64,000 nt of DNA from Burkholderia ubonensis subsp. mesacidophila (GCF_002097715.1 NZ_CP020738.1:434001-498000), one strand, 5' to 3'; shown: positions 36,151 through 46,320, numbered from the stretch's first letter. The notes: generated by a model not told the origin, from the letters alone. A program made the numbers and translations.

Positions 36151-36867
36151 ATGAGTTCCAACCTGACCGTGCCGCCGGGCCGACCGCTCCCCCGGACCAC
36201 CGACAAGCGCATGCCGGCCGAGGATCTGCCGTATCCGCTCGGCGGCCGCCACGCCGACGACCCCGCCGACGACAACCGCCTTTCCGGGTTGCTGGGCGAC
36301 CGGGCCGTGTTCGAGCACATCGGGCTGCGTCCGCACATTCGCACGCGCGCCATCAGCGAGTGGGAGAGCTTCGGCGGACGTCTCAATGGAGAAATGTTCG
36401 CGGGATTGAAGAAGGTGTTCGGCTCGATCACCGAAATCGAAGTGGGGCCGATGGGCTCGCCGGCGTCGATGACGAACGATGCCGAATTCAATGGATTCGC
36501 GTCGTGGCAATGGGTCGCGTCGACCGACGACGATGCGCACTTCTTCATGTTCCGTTCGCGCGACGCCGAGTGGGCCGGCTTCCGGTGGCGCGACGAATGC
36601 TTCCGTTTTCGCCTGGCGTCCCTGCTGGGCTTCGTCCTCGAAACGGGGATGCCCGCTCGCGGCTCGGGATATTTCCAGGTGTCGGCCGTTTGCGTGTTGC
36701 GCGACGAGCCGGGGCCCAACGCGTGGTTTCGCAACGTCGAGGCCGCGCACTTCGACTTCAGCGACGCGTGGACGGCCGAGGTCGCGTTCGAATTGCTCAG
36801 CGTGCTGACGCGCGTGGCGAACTTTCTGGGCAAGGCATTGACGGCGAATCAGGTCGCCGATGCCTGA
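36151..36867 (+). CDS. Unknown soluble protein
   Basis: A 238-residue protein from ATG 36151 (MSSNLTVPPGRPLPR). The first 40 residues are Pro/Arg/Asp-rich and likely disordered. The rest is a compact domain rich in Trp and Phe (ASWQWVASTDDDAHFFMF, EWAGFRWRDECFRFRLASLL). There is no signal peptide or membrane segment and no recognised family. A second unknown gene follows 38 bp downstream, probably in the same operon. An effector/immunity or sensor role is possible, but nothing in the sequence decides it. Confidence 0.55.
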   Translation: MSSNLTVPPGRPLPRTTDKRMPAEDLPYPLGGRHADDPADDNRLSGLLGDRAVFEHIGLRPHIRTRAISEWESFGGRLNGEMFAGLKKVFGSITEIEVGPMGSPASMTNDAEFNGFASWQWVASTDDDAHFFMFRSRDAEWAGFRWRDECFRFRLASLLGFVLETGMPARGSGYFQVSAVCVLRDEPGPNAWFRNVEAAHFDFSDAWTAEVAFELLSVLTRVANFLGKALTANQVADA

Positions 36868-36905
36868 CCGAACGCCAACCACCGAACGCTCGCTGTAGAG
36901 AACTC

Positions 36906-37577
36906 ATGCTGACCGCAAAAACCATCCTGGACGACTTCGACCGCCTTGGCTTGGTCGGCAGCGACTCGATGCAACAGACCTTGCAACTGAGGCGTCCGGA
37001 TTCCGGCGCGCTCGTGGATCTCGTCATGGGCGCGCTCGATCGCGCATTGCAGTCCACGACGTTCATACACACGGCGCTCGACCTGATGGATGATGCGTCT
37101 TTCGACAAGGTCGCATGCGACGCGTGGCGAATGAGCCGCGACGGACACTGGAGCGAGGTGCTGGCGGACGTGCTGGACGCCGCCGGGCTGCAGTCGCCGT
37201 CCATTTTCGCCGATGACTGGGATCGACTGCTGAATCTGGCACGCGCCCGGCAAGGGCGTCGCCTGTACCAGCGGGATGCCGCATGGCGGGCGCTCGATTC
37301 GGCGACCGTGTCGGACTGGCGACGCCAACTTGAACACGAACAGGCCTGCGACGGAACGGGACGCGAGCGGGCAATCGCACTCCTTTATTCGCGGCGATCG
37401 GAAGCTGCCCACGATGCATGGAAACGGCTGTTTCCGGAAGAAACCGAACAGGCCGGCGCGTGGTTGATGTCTGCCGGCTACGCGCTCGAGAACGGCGGAA
37501 TGCGTGCATTGCACACCGAGTTGCCGTTCCATATCGATTTCGGCCGGACATCGCTCACGATGATGCGGCAAGCGTAG
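36906..37577 (+). CDS. Unknown soluble protein, operon partner of the preceding gene
   Basis: A 223-residue, mostly helical, charged protein from ATG 36906, preceded by GTAGAGAAC. It contains MSRDGHWSEVLADVLDAAGL and repeated Trp-Arg-Arg segments (WRRQLEHEQ, AWKRLFPEE). It has no signal, membrane segment or recognised motif. Gene order and 38-bp spacing suggest joint expression with the upstream unknown gene. Base composition is slightly lower in GC than the flanking core genes. Confidence 0.55.
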   Translation: MLTAKTILDDFDRLGLVGSDSMQQTLQLRRPDSGALVDLVMGALDRALQSTTFIHTALDLMDDASFDKVACDAWRMSRDGHWSEVLADVLDAAGLQSPSIFADDWDRLLNLARARQGRRLYQRDAAWRALDSATVSDWRRQLEHEQACDGTGRERAIALLYSRRSEAAHDAWKRLFPEETEQAGAWLMSAGYALENGGMRALHTELPFHIDFGRTSLTMMRQA

Positions 37578-37707
37578 CACGCAGGCGGTGCGAAGGATCC
37601 ATGAAGCCGGCTCATGTCGGCACGCTCGATATCCCCGCCAACTCGGCCCCGACCAATTCCGTGCTGAGATTGTGGTAGATTCCTCGCGCGGCAGTCATGC
37701 CGCGAAC

Positions 37708-38435
<728 letters not shown>

Positions 38436-38740
38436 CGCTCGCATAACGAACGCGCGGAATCGCGAGCGTGCGTGCCGAGGCCTGTCCGCCTGCGGCACGC
38501 ACGACGTCATTCACGGTGCCCGCACCATTGCGCGATCCGGACGGGAATCGCGACACGCACACGCATTCCATTCTTCAGATCATCCCGACCCGGCCTTTCC
38601 GGGTTTGTCTCATTGGCATCTTGTCGTGGCTCTCCTATGTTCGATACAGCTTCGCGTCGAACTGCCATTCGCTGCCGAACGGCAGCGTCGGTGCGGGAAA
38701 CGGCGAAGTCCTGGTACGTGGCCGTCACAAGGAGAGCAGA
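38436..38740. other. Intergenic region, no gene seen
   Basis: There are 305 bp between ribH and the cupin gene. No supportable coding region. The cupin ribosome-binding site AAGGAGAGC lies at 38729-38737. Confidence 0.35.
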
Positions 38741-39214
38741 ATGAAAAGCAGACAATTCTCGATTGCCGTGCTGGTTGTCGCGGCCTGTCTGGCCGCTCCG
38801 CCGACGGGATGGACGCAGTCGGCAGGCCACGTGATGATCGTGACGCCCGACGAGCTCAAATGGGCCGATCTTCCGCTGGTGCCTGGCGCACAGATCGCGG
38901 TTCTCGAAGGAAAGATGGACAAGAAGGGGCCGATCGTCGCACGCGTCAGATTTCCGGCCAATGCGAAGGTGGCGCCGCACTGGCATCCGAACGTCGAACG
39001 GGTCACGGTGCTGTCCGGCATGCTCAACTACGGGATGGGCGACACCCTCGACCCGGAGAAATCGCGACCGCTCGGGCCCGGCAGCATGATCGTGATGCCG
39101 GCCAGGATGCACCACTTCGCGTGGACCAGCGAAGAAACCGTGGTCCAGCTGAACGTGATCGGGCCGTGGGGGATCGTGTATGTGAACCCGGCGGACGATC
39201 CGAGAAAGAAGTGA
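38741..39214 (+). CDS. Exported cupin-domain protein
   Basis: A 157-residue periplasmic protein with Sec signal MKSRQFSIAVLVVAACLAAP...WTQS. A single cupin barrel shows motif 1 as HWHPNVERVTVLSGMLNYGM and motif 2 as PGSMIVMPARMHHFAWTS, with the expected His/Glu metal ligands. The strong AAGGAG site fixes ATG 38741. Proteins of this type are often annotated as cupin or DUF4437-like and have no defined substrate. It appears monocistronic. Confidence 0.75.
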   Translation: MKSRQFSIAVLVVAACLAAPPTGWTQSAGHVMIVTPDELKWADLPLVPGAQIAVLEGKMDKKGPIVARVRFPANAKVAPHWHPNVERVTVLSGMLNYGMGDTLDPEKSRPLGPGSMIVMPARMHHFAWTSEETVVQLNVIGPWGIVYVNPADDPRKK

Positions 39215-39291
39215 ACGCGGCCGCGCTGCGGAAGCGGGCGTGACCGCGGCGGCGGCCGGCGCACCGTTCGCCCGCGCACTCGCGCTCGCGC

Positions 39292-40167
39292 TTACGCGTC
39301 GCCGGCCTGCCCCGTCTGCCGCTGCAGATCCTCCATGATCTGCTCGGCGAGGAAGTCGCACGGCGGGCGCTTCGATTTCGTGCTGCGCGCGAGGATCATC
39401 TCGAGCGGCGGCAGGTCGGGCAGCCCGTGCGAGCGGCCGAGCACCGTCAGTTGCGCGGGAATCGCGCAGCGCGCGAGCGGCGCGACTGCGAGCCCCGCTT
39501 CCACCATGCTGATCAGCCCGAGCAGGCTCGGGCTTTCATACGAGGTGCGGTACGGCACCTTCGCGCGTTCGAGGCTGCGGATCGCGTTCTCGCGCGCGAC
39601 GCTGCCGGGCATGAACACCGCGATCGGCAGCGGCCGCTCCTCCCACACGCGCGGCCCGTTGGTCATCGCGGCCCACGCCATCGGCTCGTGACGCACGAAA
39701 TCGCCGGACAGGCCCTTCACGCGCGTGCCGCACACGAGATCGACGGTGCCGTCCTTGAGCAGCGGCGCGAGCGCGCTGCTCGGCAGCCCGATCACCTGGA
39801 TCTCGACCTTCGGATACGACGCCGAGAATTTCTTAAGCACTGAGGGAAGAAGCGACGACGCATAGTCGTCCGGCACGCCGATCACCACCTTGCCGGTCAC
39901 CTCCGGCCGCACCACGGCGGCCCACGCCTCGTCGCGCAGCGCCAGCATGCGCCGCGCGAAGCCCAGCAGCACCTCGCCCTCGCGCGTCAGCACGATGCTG
40001 CGCGGCCGGCGCATGAACAGCGGCCGCCCCAGCGCGTCCTCGAGGCTCTTGATCTGCATGCTGACGGCGGATTGCGAGCGGTTCACGGCTTCGGCGGCCC
40101 GGGTCATGTTGCCGGTCTCGGCGACCGCGACGACGGTGGCGAGCACGTCGTGATCGAGCATCTTCAT
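39292..40167 (-). CDS. LysR-family transcriptional regulator
   Basis: A 291-residue LTTR. The winged HTH is at about residues 4-62 (VVAVAETGNMTRAAEAVNRSQ, SAVSMQIKSLEDALGRPLF). The effector domain begins near residue 92 (GKVVIGVPDDYASSLLPSVL). It is divergent from the DUF3422 gene with a 170-bp gap, where LTTRs typically bind. The AT-rich stretch 40180-40230 probably contains both promoters. Whether it regulates DUF3422 or only itself is unknown. Confidence 0.85.
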   Translation of the reverse strand: MKMLDHDVLATVVAVAETGNMTRAAEAVNRSQSAVSMQIKSLEDALGRPLFMRRPRSIVLTREGEVLLGFARRMLALRDEAWAAVVRPEVTGKVVIGVPDDYASSLLPSVLKKFSASYPKVEIQVIGLPSSALAPLLKDGTVDLVCGTRVKGLSGDFVRHEPMAWAAMTNGPRVWEERPLPIAVFMPGSVARENAIRSLERAKVPYRTSYESPSLLGLISMVEAGLAVAPLARCAIPAQLTVLGRSHGLPDLPPLEMILARSTKSKRPPCDFLAEQIMEDLQRQTGQAGDA

Positions 40168-40337
40168 TGGTATCAGGAAAACTGAATGTAACGATCAACA
40201 TTATGCGTTTTTATTGTCGCTACGTGCATGCCATAGTGCGATCACACAAGCGATTCCGCTGCCGCGGCTTCGTCGGGCCTGGCCCGGCACCGGCATGCCG
40301 AACCCGCGGGGTTGAACGAGGAAAACGTGGTGTATCG

Positions 40338-41657
40338 ATGATGGACCATCCGTTGCGCGCCGCACTGGCCGCGGAATTGCACGCCCGGCCGTTCCTGCGG
40401 CTGGCCGAATCCGTATCGCTGACCCATTACGCGATCTATTCGGATGGCGAACCGGCGATCCACGACACGCTGCTGCACGCGCTGTGCCATGACGCCGGCA
40501 TCGCCGCGCCGCACGAAGGCGCGACGCACTACGCGGTGCAGTCGCCGAGCGGCTGGCACCTGAAGTGGGAACGTCACACCGAGTTCTCGACCTTCACGTT
40601 CGTCGCGCCGCGCCGCGATACGGGCTATTTCGACGATCTCGCGATCGAGGGCATCCCGGCCGCGTGGTTCGCGCGGCTGGCCGGGATCCGCTTCGTCGCG
40701 GTGCGCATGGAGCTGCTGTCGGGCGATGCCGCGCGGCTCGCGTGCCGCGACGTGCGGCGCTGGTTCGACGGGCCGATGATGGTCGGTGGCAACGTGCTCG
40801 GCGGCGGCCAGGTGTTCTGCGACTGGCACGTGCGGCAAGACGGCTTCATGCGCTTTCTCGTCATCGACGACGACTTCCGCGAAGAGCAGGGCGGCCGCCT
40901 GCTGCAGCGTCTCTATGAAATCGAAACCTACCGAATGATGGCGCTGCTCGCGCTGCCGGTCGCGCGGCGGATGAGCCGCGATCTCGACGAGATCCACGCG
41001 TCGCTGCAGGCGCTGATGCAGCGGATGGACGCGCACGGCGCGCAGGGCGACGACGCGGCGCTGCTGGTCGAGCTCACGCACCTGGCGGTGCGCGTCGAAT
41101 CGCTGTCGGGGTCCGGCGGGCGCTTCAGCGCGTCGCGCGCGTACGAGAAGCTCGTGCTCGCGCGCATCCAGGAACTGCGCGAGGAGCGCATCGAGGGGAT
41201 GCCGACGATCGCGGAATTCATGGAGCGGCGCTTCGCGCCCGCGATGGAGACATGCCGCAGCGTGTGGGCGCGTCGCGAGCAGATCGCCGATCGCATCGCG
41301 CGCGCGGTCGACCTGCTGCGCACCCGCGTCAATCTCGCACAGGAAAAGGACGTCACGCGGCTGCTCGCCGGCATGGAGCGCACCGCGCGCAACCAGCTGC
41401 ATCTGCAGCATGCGGTGGAAGGGCTGTCCGTCGCCGCGATCTCGTACTACGTGCTGTCGCTCGCGGCGGCGGCGTTCAAGGCGCTGCACGTGCTGAGCCT
41501 GCCGGTCGATCCCGAGCTGGCGGAAGGGTTGCTGATCGCGCCGGTCGTGCTCGCGGTGATCCACATCACGCGGCGCACCCGCGCGCAGATGGCGCACGCG
41601 GATGCCGGCCGCGACGGCGAGCCGCCGCGTGCGTCGAAGATGAAGCAAGTGGTTTAG
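40338..41657 (+). CDS. DUF3422 family membrane-anchored protein
   Basis: A 439-residue protein recognised as DUF3422, with the characteristic opening HPLRAALAAELHARPF and HTEFSTFTFV...WFARL segments. Long helical regions follow, then two hydrophobic helices near residues 365-420 (ISYYVLSLAAAAFKALHVLS; GLLIAPVVLAVIHIT). It is thus a cytoplasmic helical domain anchored to the inner membrane. Function unknown. Two adjacent ATGs (40338, 40341) make the exact start ambiguous by one residue. Confidence 0.8.
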   Translation: MMDHPLRAALAAELHARPFLRLAESVSLTHYAIYSDGEPAIHDTLLHALCHDAGIAAPHEGATHYAVQSPSGWHLKWERHTEFSTFTFVAPRRDTGYFDDLAIEGIPAAWFARLAGIRFVAVRMELLSGDAARLACRDVRRWFDGPMMVGGNVLGGGQVFCDWHVRQDGFMRFLVIDDDFREEQGGRLLQRLYEIETYRMMALLALPVARRMSRDLDEIHASLQALMQRMDAHGAQGDDAALLVELTHLAVRVESLSGSGGRFSASRAYEKLVLARIQELREERIEGMPTIAEFMERRFAPAMETCRSVWARREQIADRIARAVDLLRTRVNLAQEKDVTRLLAGMERTARNQLHLQHAVEGLSVAAISYYVLSLAAAAFKALHVLSLPVDPELAEGLLIAPVVLAVIHITRRTRAQMAHADAGRDGEPPRASKMKQVV

Positions 41658-41679
41658 AACATCAACGAAAACATAAGGA

Positions 41680-41886
41680 ATGGAGATGACTTTTTCGCAC
41701 ATGCAACCGGGGTTCTTCTCGAACATCGACGACGTCGCGGAGCCGGCATGGGACGACGCGAGCGACGCCGACGACACGCGCGTGTCGTCGTATCAGGCGG
41801 TGCTGCAGGAGCCGACTGCGTCGCTCGTCGGCGGCACGACCGATCGGCCGGACGTCGCGACGGCCGCGATCCTCGGCTACAACTGA
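41680..41886 (+). CDS. Small acidic hypothetical protein
   Basis: A 68-residue acidic, Cys-free peptide starting 22 bp after the DUF3422 stop, with AAGGA upstream of ATG 41680; ATG 41686 is the alternative. It contains ASLVGGTTDRPDVATAAILG near the C-terminus. No signal, membrane segment or known domain. Spacing and codon use suggest it is translated with DUF3422, but no function can be given. Confidence 0.45.
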   Translation: MEMTFSHMQPGFFSNIDDVAEPAWDDASDADDTRVSSYQAVLQEPTASLVGGTTDRPDVATAAILGYN

Positions 41887-41911
41887 GCCGCAGCGCCGAC
41901 GCGGCCCGCGC

Positions 41912-42810
41912 TCAGCGGCGCTCGCGCATCACGAGCGCCACCACGACGCCCGACAGGAACGTGACGGCGCCGATCGTCAGGATCGCGTCCGCGAATCTGA
42001 AGCGATCGGCGATGAGGCCCGCCGACAGCGCGCCGATCGCATAGCCGAGATCGCGCCAGAAGCGGTAGACGCTCAGCGAGCGCGCGCGCCAGCGGGGGGC
42101 CGATGCATCGGAGATCGCCGCGATCAGGCTCGGAGAGACCATCGCCGTGCCGAGGCCGAACAGCACGCTCGCGGCGAGTCACCACCCGAACCGGCCGGTC
42201 AGCGCGGTCATGAACAGGCCTGCCGCCTGCACCCACATGCCGGTGACGATCAGCCCCTTGCGGCCCCACCGGTCGCTCAACGGGCCGGTCGCGGCCTGGC
42301 ATACGCCCCACACGATCGGGTAGACCGCCTTGAGGATGCCGATCCGTTCGAAGCCGAGCCCGAGCCCCGCGAAGAACAGCGGGAAGATGCCCCAGCTCAT
42401 GCCGTCGTTGAGGTTGTTGATCAGGCCGGCCTGCGACGCGGCGAACAGGTTGCGATCATTGAACGACGTGAGCAGGAACACGTCACGGAACGACAGCGAC
42501 GGCACCTCGTCAGGCTGGCCCGGCTGGCCGGCCTCCAGGCGCACGACGAACACCGACAGCGTGAGGCCGGCGATCGCATAGCCGATCCCGAGATAGATCG
42601 GCGCCGGCCGCAGGCCGTGGCGGCTTGCCAGGTAGCCGGTCAGGAACGCGGTCAGGCCCACCGCGAAATAGCCCGCGAACTCGTTGAGCCCGACCGCGAG
42701 GCCGCGCCCCTTCGGCCCCGCGAGATCCACCTTCATGATCACGGTCATCGACCGCGCGAAGCCCTGGCTGATGCCGAGCAGCACGTTGGCCGCGTTGCGG
42801 GCCAAGGGCT
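41912..42810 (-). pseudogene. MFS transporter remnant, 5'-truncated and with an internal stop
   Basis: On the minus strand the frame reads from about 42810 (ARNAANVLLGISQGFARSMT) through typical 12-TM MFS sequence (LSDRWGRKGLIVTGMWVQAA) to RFGW and then TGA at about 42178-42180. It continues in the same frame (LAASVLFGLGTAMVSPSLIA) to a natural stop near 41912. The TGA is a single-base change from TGG. The first 100 or so residues are missing: upstream of about 42810 the DNA switches to an unrelated rhodanese fragment and an IS6-family remnant. The gene is therefore doubly inactivated. Confidence 0.75.
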
Positions 42811-42903
42811 TCAAGGCCGTCCGTCTCGAGGACGGCTTTCCCGAACGGAAGGCGGCCGGTCTGGCCGTCGAGGCCGAGGGCGTCGAGTGCCGCGCGCACC
42901 GGT
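42795..42903 (+). pseudogene. Rhodanese-domain C-terminal fragment
   Basis: In the plus-strand frame, LRAKGFKAVRLEDGFPERKA then AGLAVEAEG matches the C-terminal end of a rhodanese-type sulfurtransferase domain (pattern LRxxGYxxVRxLEGGxxxW). The Trp expected after PE is Arg. Only about 35 codons survive, joined on the left to the MFS remnant and on the right to the IS6-family terminus. A scrap from a rearrangement. Confidence 0.45.
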
Positions 42904-42904
42904 T

Positions 42905-43114
42905 GGTTCTGTCGCAATAAGGGTGGCCTGGGAAGGTGACGGAAAAGCTGGCGAAGGCGTTCCGCAAACGCAAGCGACTTTCTGCTGCGTGCCCACCAGG
43001 ACAAGCTCGCTGCCCGGCCCTACTTCGACAAATCAATCTTACTCGCTGGCGATCTAAGGCATCCTGATCATCCTGATACCCCGCGCCGCCGACCGTCCTT
43101 ATTTCGACAGAACC
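42905..43114 (+). mobile_element. IS6-family remnant R1 (internally deleted)
   Basis: The left end GGTTCTGTCGCAATAAGG (42905-42922) and the inverted right end CCTTATTTCGACAGAACC (43097-43114) are terminal repeats of an IS6-type element. Only 210 bp remain, and no transposase catalytic region is left. The right 75 bp (CTTACTCGCTGGCGATCTAA onward) match remnant R2 closely, so both derive from the same element and have the same orientation. Confidence 0.7.
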
Positions 43115-43552
43115 CTATTTCGACGCTTGTCGCAAATGCGGGTGATATCTGTTTGTTATGGTGCGGTTATTCTTCTGCAAAAATGCGCGAGGCGTGATGC
43201 ACTCTTTGATTTCTTAAAATGAGAAATCATGGAAGCTTGGGATAGGGCGATGATTCCAAATGGGGGGATATTGTTTAATGGCGGTGCGAATTTTCTACCT
43301 GGATGTACTGGGATCTGGTTTCAGGCAAGAAATAGCGTGACACTCAGGCACTGCAATTCACGGCTTGGCTGGAAAGAGATTGATTGCCGCAAGTGCCTTC
43401 CGTCTGAAAGAACGTGCGACTCAGACAGGCGATCCGCGCGCCTGGGAGCGCTACCTTGGCGCCGGCGGGAAAGTTTCCTCCTGGCCGTCGTCGCTGATCC
43501 GGAGGGGCGCGAGACGTCCGGCGACGCGCTGAACGACGCGCCGCCGGACGAT
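43115..43552. other. Low-GC gap, no gene seen
   Basis: There are 438 bp between remnant R1 and the LysR gene. Base composition is lower in GC than elsewhere (43130-43290). A weak plus-strand frame from 43229 is not supported by codon use or motifs. The region is the left border of the acquired cassette. Confidence 0.35.
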
Positions 43553-44437
43553 TCAGTATCCGACGTCGAGCAGCCGCGGATCGTGAAAAACCGACGTGAT
43601 CATCTTCCTGAGCTTGGAGCTGTCCAGGTTGGGGCGGTCTGTCCGATACAAAAGCTCGACCTGGAACTTATTGAACCGGCCGCGCAGATCATGGATCTTT
43701 ATCTCGTCGCGGACGTCTCGGCCGATTGAACAACGCAGCACCAACGAGATTCCCTTCCCGGCGGACACGCTCGAGAACAGGATCGGATAGGACCCGCACT
43801 CGACTACCCGCCTGGGCGTAATGCCGCCCTCCCGGAACAGGAGATCGAAGTTTCTCGTCGAGGCGGCTTTTTTGCTGCTAAGCAAAAAAATTTCCCCATC
43901 GAGGACGGAAATTCTATCGATGGCAGGCGACTTTTTCTCGCTGATGACAACCAGCTCGCTCGAGAATAACGGCACCCGGGCATGACGCGCGGCAGAAAAT
44001 CCTGAGCCGACGATGACCATGTCGAATTCATTATTTTCATAAGCGTTGACCAGGTTGATTGTGTTTCCAATCGAAATATCGATGTCCTGATCGACATCGT
44101 GACTTAAATCTATCAGCGAGTTGACGATGTAGGGCGGCAGGCACTCGATCAGTCCAATTCGGATGCTCGACTGGCTGCCCTTGGAGTGGGCAATTTTCGC
44201 TTTGCAATCGCCCACGAGGTCCATGATCCTGAGCGCATAGTCGTAGAGTATTTTCCCTTGCGCAGTGGGCGTGATCCCATCGGTGCGCCGGTCCAGCAAG
44301 GTGACGTCAAGCGCATCCTCCAGATTCCTGATGCGATGGGAAATGCTCGATTGCACCCGATTCAGACGGGCGGCTGCCTGGGTGATGTTCCCAGTTTCCA
44401 CAACGGTGACAAAGGCAAGAAGTTCGCTGGTGTTCAC
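43553..44437 (-). CDS. LysR-family regulator of the IS6-bounded cassette
   Basis: A 294-residue LTTR with HTH at about residues 4-62 (FVTVVETGNITQAAARLNRV, SSISHRIRNLEDALDVTLL). The effector domain starts near residue 92 (IRIGLIECLPPYIVNSLIDL). Codon use is noticeably less GC-biased than in core genes, consistent with transfer. It is divergent from the PrpD-like gene with a 455-bp gap containing a TCGA-repeat element at 44568-44600, the likely operator. Confidence 0.85.
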   Translation of the reverse strand: MNTSELLAFVTVVETGNITQAAARLNRVQSSISHRIRNLEDALDVTLLDRRTDGITPTAQGKILYDYALRIMDLVGDCKAKIAHSKGSQSSIRIGLIECLPPYIVNSLIDLSHDVDQDIDISIGNTINLVNAYENNEFDMVIVGSGFSAARHARVPLFSSELVVISEKKSPAIDRISVLDGEIFLLSSKKAASTRNFDLLFREGGITPRRVVECGSYPILFSSVSAGKGISLVLRCSIGRDVRDEIKIHDLRGRFNKFQVELLYRTDRPNLDSSKLRKMITSVFHDPRLLDVGY

Positions 44438-44567
44438 GTGAAATCCTCGCGCGCGAGACGGCGCCTACCGTCATGACACATGGCTGCAGTCAGGATTGGC
44501 GCCGTCGCCTCGGTGCTTTTAATGTGGACTGACGGAGAATGCCGCGTCAGCGGGTATTCATTCTAGC

Positions 44568-44600
44568 CATCGATATCATCGATGGCTGTGTCGATATTAT
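44568..44600. promoter_or_regulatory. Operator-like element, copy A
   Basis: A 33-bp element with TCGA at offsets 3, 12 and 24 and ATTAT at its right end (CATCGATATCATCGAT then GTCGATATTAT). The same layout recurs exactly at 52297-52329 and 58928-58960. The inverted ATCGAT pair suits a LysR-type dimer. It lies 131 bp from the LysR start and 293 bp from the PrpD-like start. Confidence 0.5.
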
Positions 44601-44892
44601 TCACTGGTTGTTGCTTGCGCTGCAACATACGATTGCATCAATGAAATTGACGTGCCGATTGAGGTGCATCGCGAACTTGCCGTTGATTGCTTGAAAATCA
44701 ACAGTTTGCGGCAAAGTTTCATAGTGCATGCACCTTTGTTGTGCCAAAGCGTCGATTCGTCACGCCAACCGGCTTCTTGAGCGTGTTGTTGCACCGTAAT
44801 AGGTCGTTGAATTGCAATTCTTAAAATAAAAAGCAGCGATTGTTCCAGATTTTGTTCGATTGAAAAATTATTCTAACTTTCCGAGGTAAAGC

Positions 44893-46320
44893 ATGGCGAA
44901 TGCAGAATTTGATGAGGTGATGCGTGAGCTGGTCGACTATGCGTATGGCCAGGCCACGTTCGACGACGAGACGCTGCGCTTGGCGCGCTTTTGCCTGCTG
45001 GATTCGATCGGTTGCGCGATTGCCGCGTCGACCGATCACGACTGTACGAGGCTGATGAGCAGTGCGCAGTTCAGCAAGAGCAGTCGCGGCGTGCCTGTCA
45101 TCGGTACGGCGCTGCGACTCGGGCCGATCGAGGCGGCCTTTCACATCGGTTCGATGATCCGCTGGCTGGAGTTCAACGACACCTGGCTTGCCCAGGAATG
45201 GGGACATCCGTCCGACAACCTGGGGGCGATCCTGTCGGCCGCCGCGTGGCGCAGCCTGACGCACGATGAGAAACAGGCCGTCGATATGACGACCGTGCTG
45301 AATACGATGATCCGCGCGTATGAGATTCATGGCGTGCTGTGCCTGACGAACTGCTTCAACGCGCTGGGCATCGATCACGTCGTGCTGGTGAAGGTGGCGT
45401 CCGCGATCGCCTCGGCCCAGATCCTTGGCTTGTCGAAGGAGCAGGCGCTGAGCGCGCTGTCCAACGCCATCATTGATGGCCATTCGCTCAGAACCTACCG
45501 GCATGCGCCTAACGCGGGCACGCGCAAGTCCTGGGCCGCTGGGGACGCGACGGCACGTGGCATGCAGCTGGCGTTGTTCGCGCAAACCGGCGAAATGGGG
45601 TATCCGACGGCGCTGACCGCGCCGCGGTGGGGATTCAACGACGCGGTGCTTCGGGGCCAGCCGTTCAACCTGTCGCGCGATCTGTCGGATTTCGTGATCA
45701 AGAATATCCTGTTCAAGGTTCCCAATCCCGCGGAGTACCACGCGCAAACGGCCGTGGAGGCTGCTATCCGGCTTCGGGACCGGCTGGCCGCGGCGGGCTT
45801 TTCTCCCGACCGTATTGAATATGTGCGGGTGGAAACCACGCGCCCGGCCGTGCAGATCATCGACAAGTCGGGTCCGCTGAAGAATTCGGCCGATCGCGAT
45901 CATTGTCTCCAGTACATGATCGCCGTTGCGCTTCGCACCGGAAACCTGACGATCAAGGACTTTCACGAGCCGCTCGCGTCCGACTCGCAGCTGGATGCAT
46001 TGAGACTGAAGATTTCCTGCACCGAACGCGCCTCCTTTACCGAGAGCTACTACGACCCCGAGAAACGCGCGATACCCAACGCGCTCTATCTGAAGTGCGA
46101 CGGGATGACGGAAGAGCTGTCGGAGACCATCGAATATCCGCTTGGCCATGTTCGGCGCCGGGATGAATGCTTCGACGCGCTGCTCGCGAAATTCCACCTG
46201 AATCTGTCGGAAAGCCCGCTTCGCGACAGGGCGGACATGCTGGCCGATGCCGTGACTTCAGGATCGAAGCTCGATCGCATGTCCGTGGTGGACCTGCTGA
46301 AGATGTTCTCCTGCGACTAG
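44893..46320 (+). CDS. MmgE/PrpD-family dehydratase-like protein
   Basis: A 475-residue member of the MmgE/PrpD family (2-methylcitrate dehydratase, cis-aconitate decarboxylase, iminodisuccinate epimerase). Family signatures: RFCLLDSIGCAIAAS near residue 36, WLEFNDTWLAQEWGHPSDNL near 90-110, and RKSWAAGDATARGMQLAL near 215. Fold and pocket histidines are kept, but the chemistry varies widely within the family. It is the first gene of the cassette operon, followed 45 bp later by a GAPDH-like gene. Its C-terminal region recurs, diverged, in the relic at 52390-52505. Likely substrate: a di- or tricarboxylic acid, by inference from the family and the TcuA-like enzyme. Confidence 0.85.
   Translation: MANAEFDEVMRELVDYAYGQATFDDETLRLARFCLLDSIGCAIAASTDHDCTRLMSSAQFSKSSRGVPVIGTALRLGPIEAAFHIGSMIRWLEFNDTWLAQEWGHPSDNLGAILSAAAWRSLTHDEKQAVDMTTVLNTMIRAYEIHGVLCLTNCFNALGIDHVVLVKVASAIASAQILGLSKEQALSALSNAIIDGHSLRTYRHAPNAGTRKSWAAGDATARGMQLALFAQTGEMGYPTALTAPRWGFNDAVLRGQPFNLSRDLSDFVIKNILFKVPNPAEYHAQTAVEAAIRLRDRLAAAGFSPDRIEYVRVETTRPAVQIIDKSGPLKNSADRDHCLQYMIAVALRTGNLTIKDFHEPLASDSQLDALRLKISCTERASFTESYYDPEKRAIPNALYLKCDGMTEELSETIEYPLGHVRRRDECFDALLAKFHLNLSESPLRDRADMLADAVTSGSKLDRMSVVDLLKMFSCD

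Noticed and set aside
41790..41886. Possible lasso or other RiPP precursor because of an ASLVGG stretch
   Set aside because: No maturation enzyme, protease or dedicated exporter nearby, and the residue spacing does not fit a known class.
43229..43729. A 166-codon plus-strand frame left of the cassette LysR gene
   Set aside because: The second half overlaps the LysR gene on the other strand, and the first half has no protein-like features.
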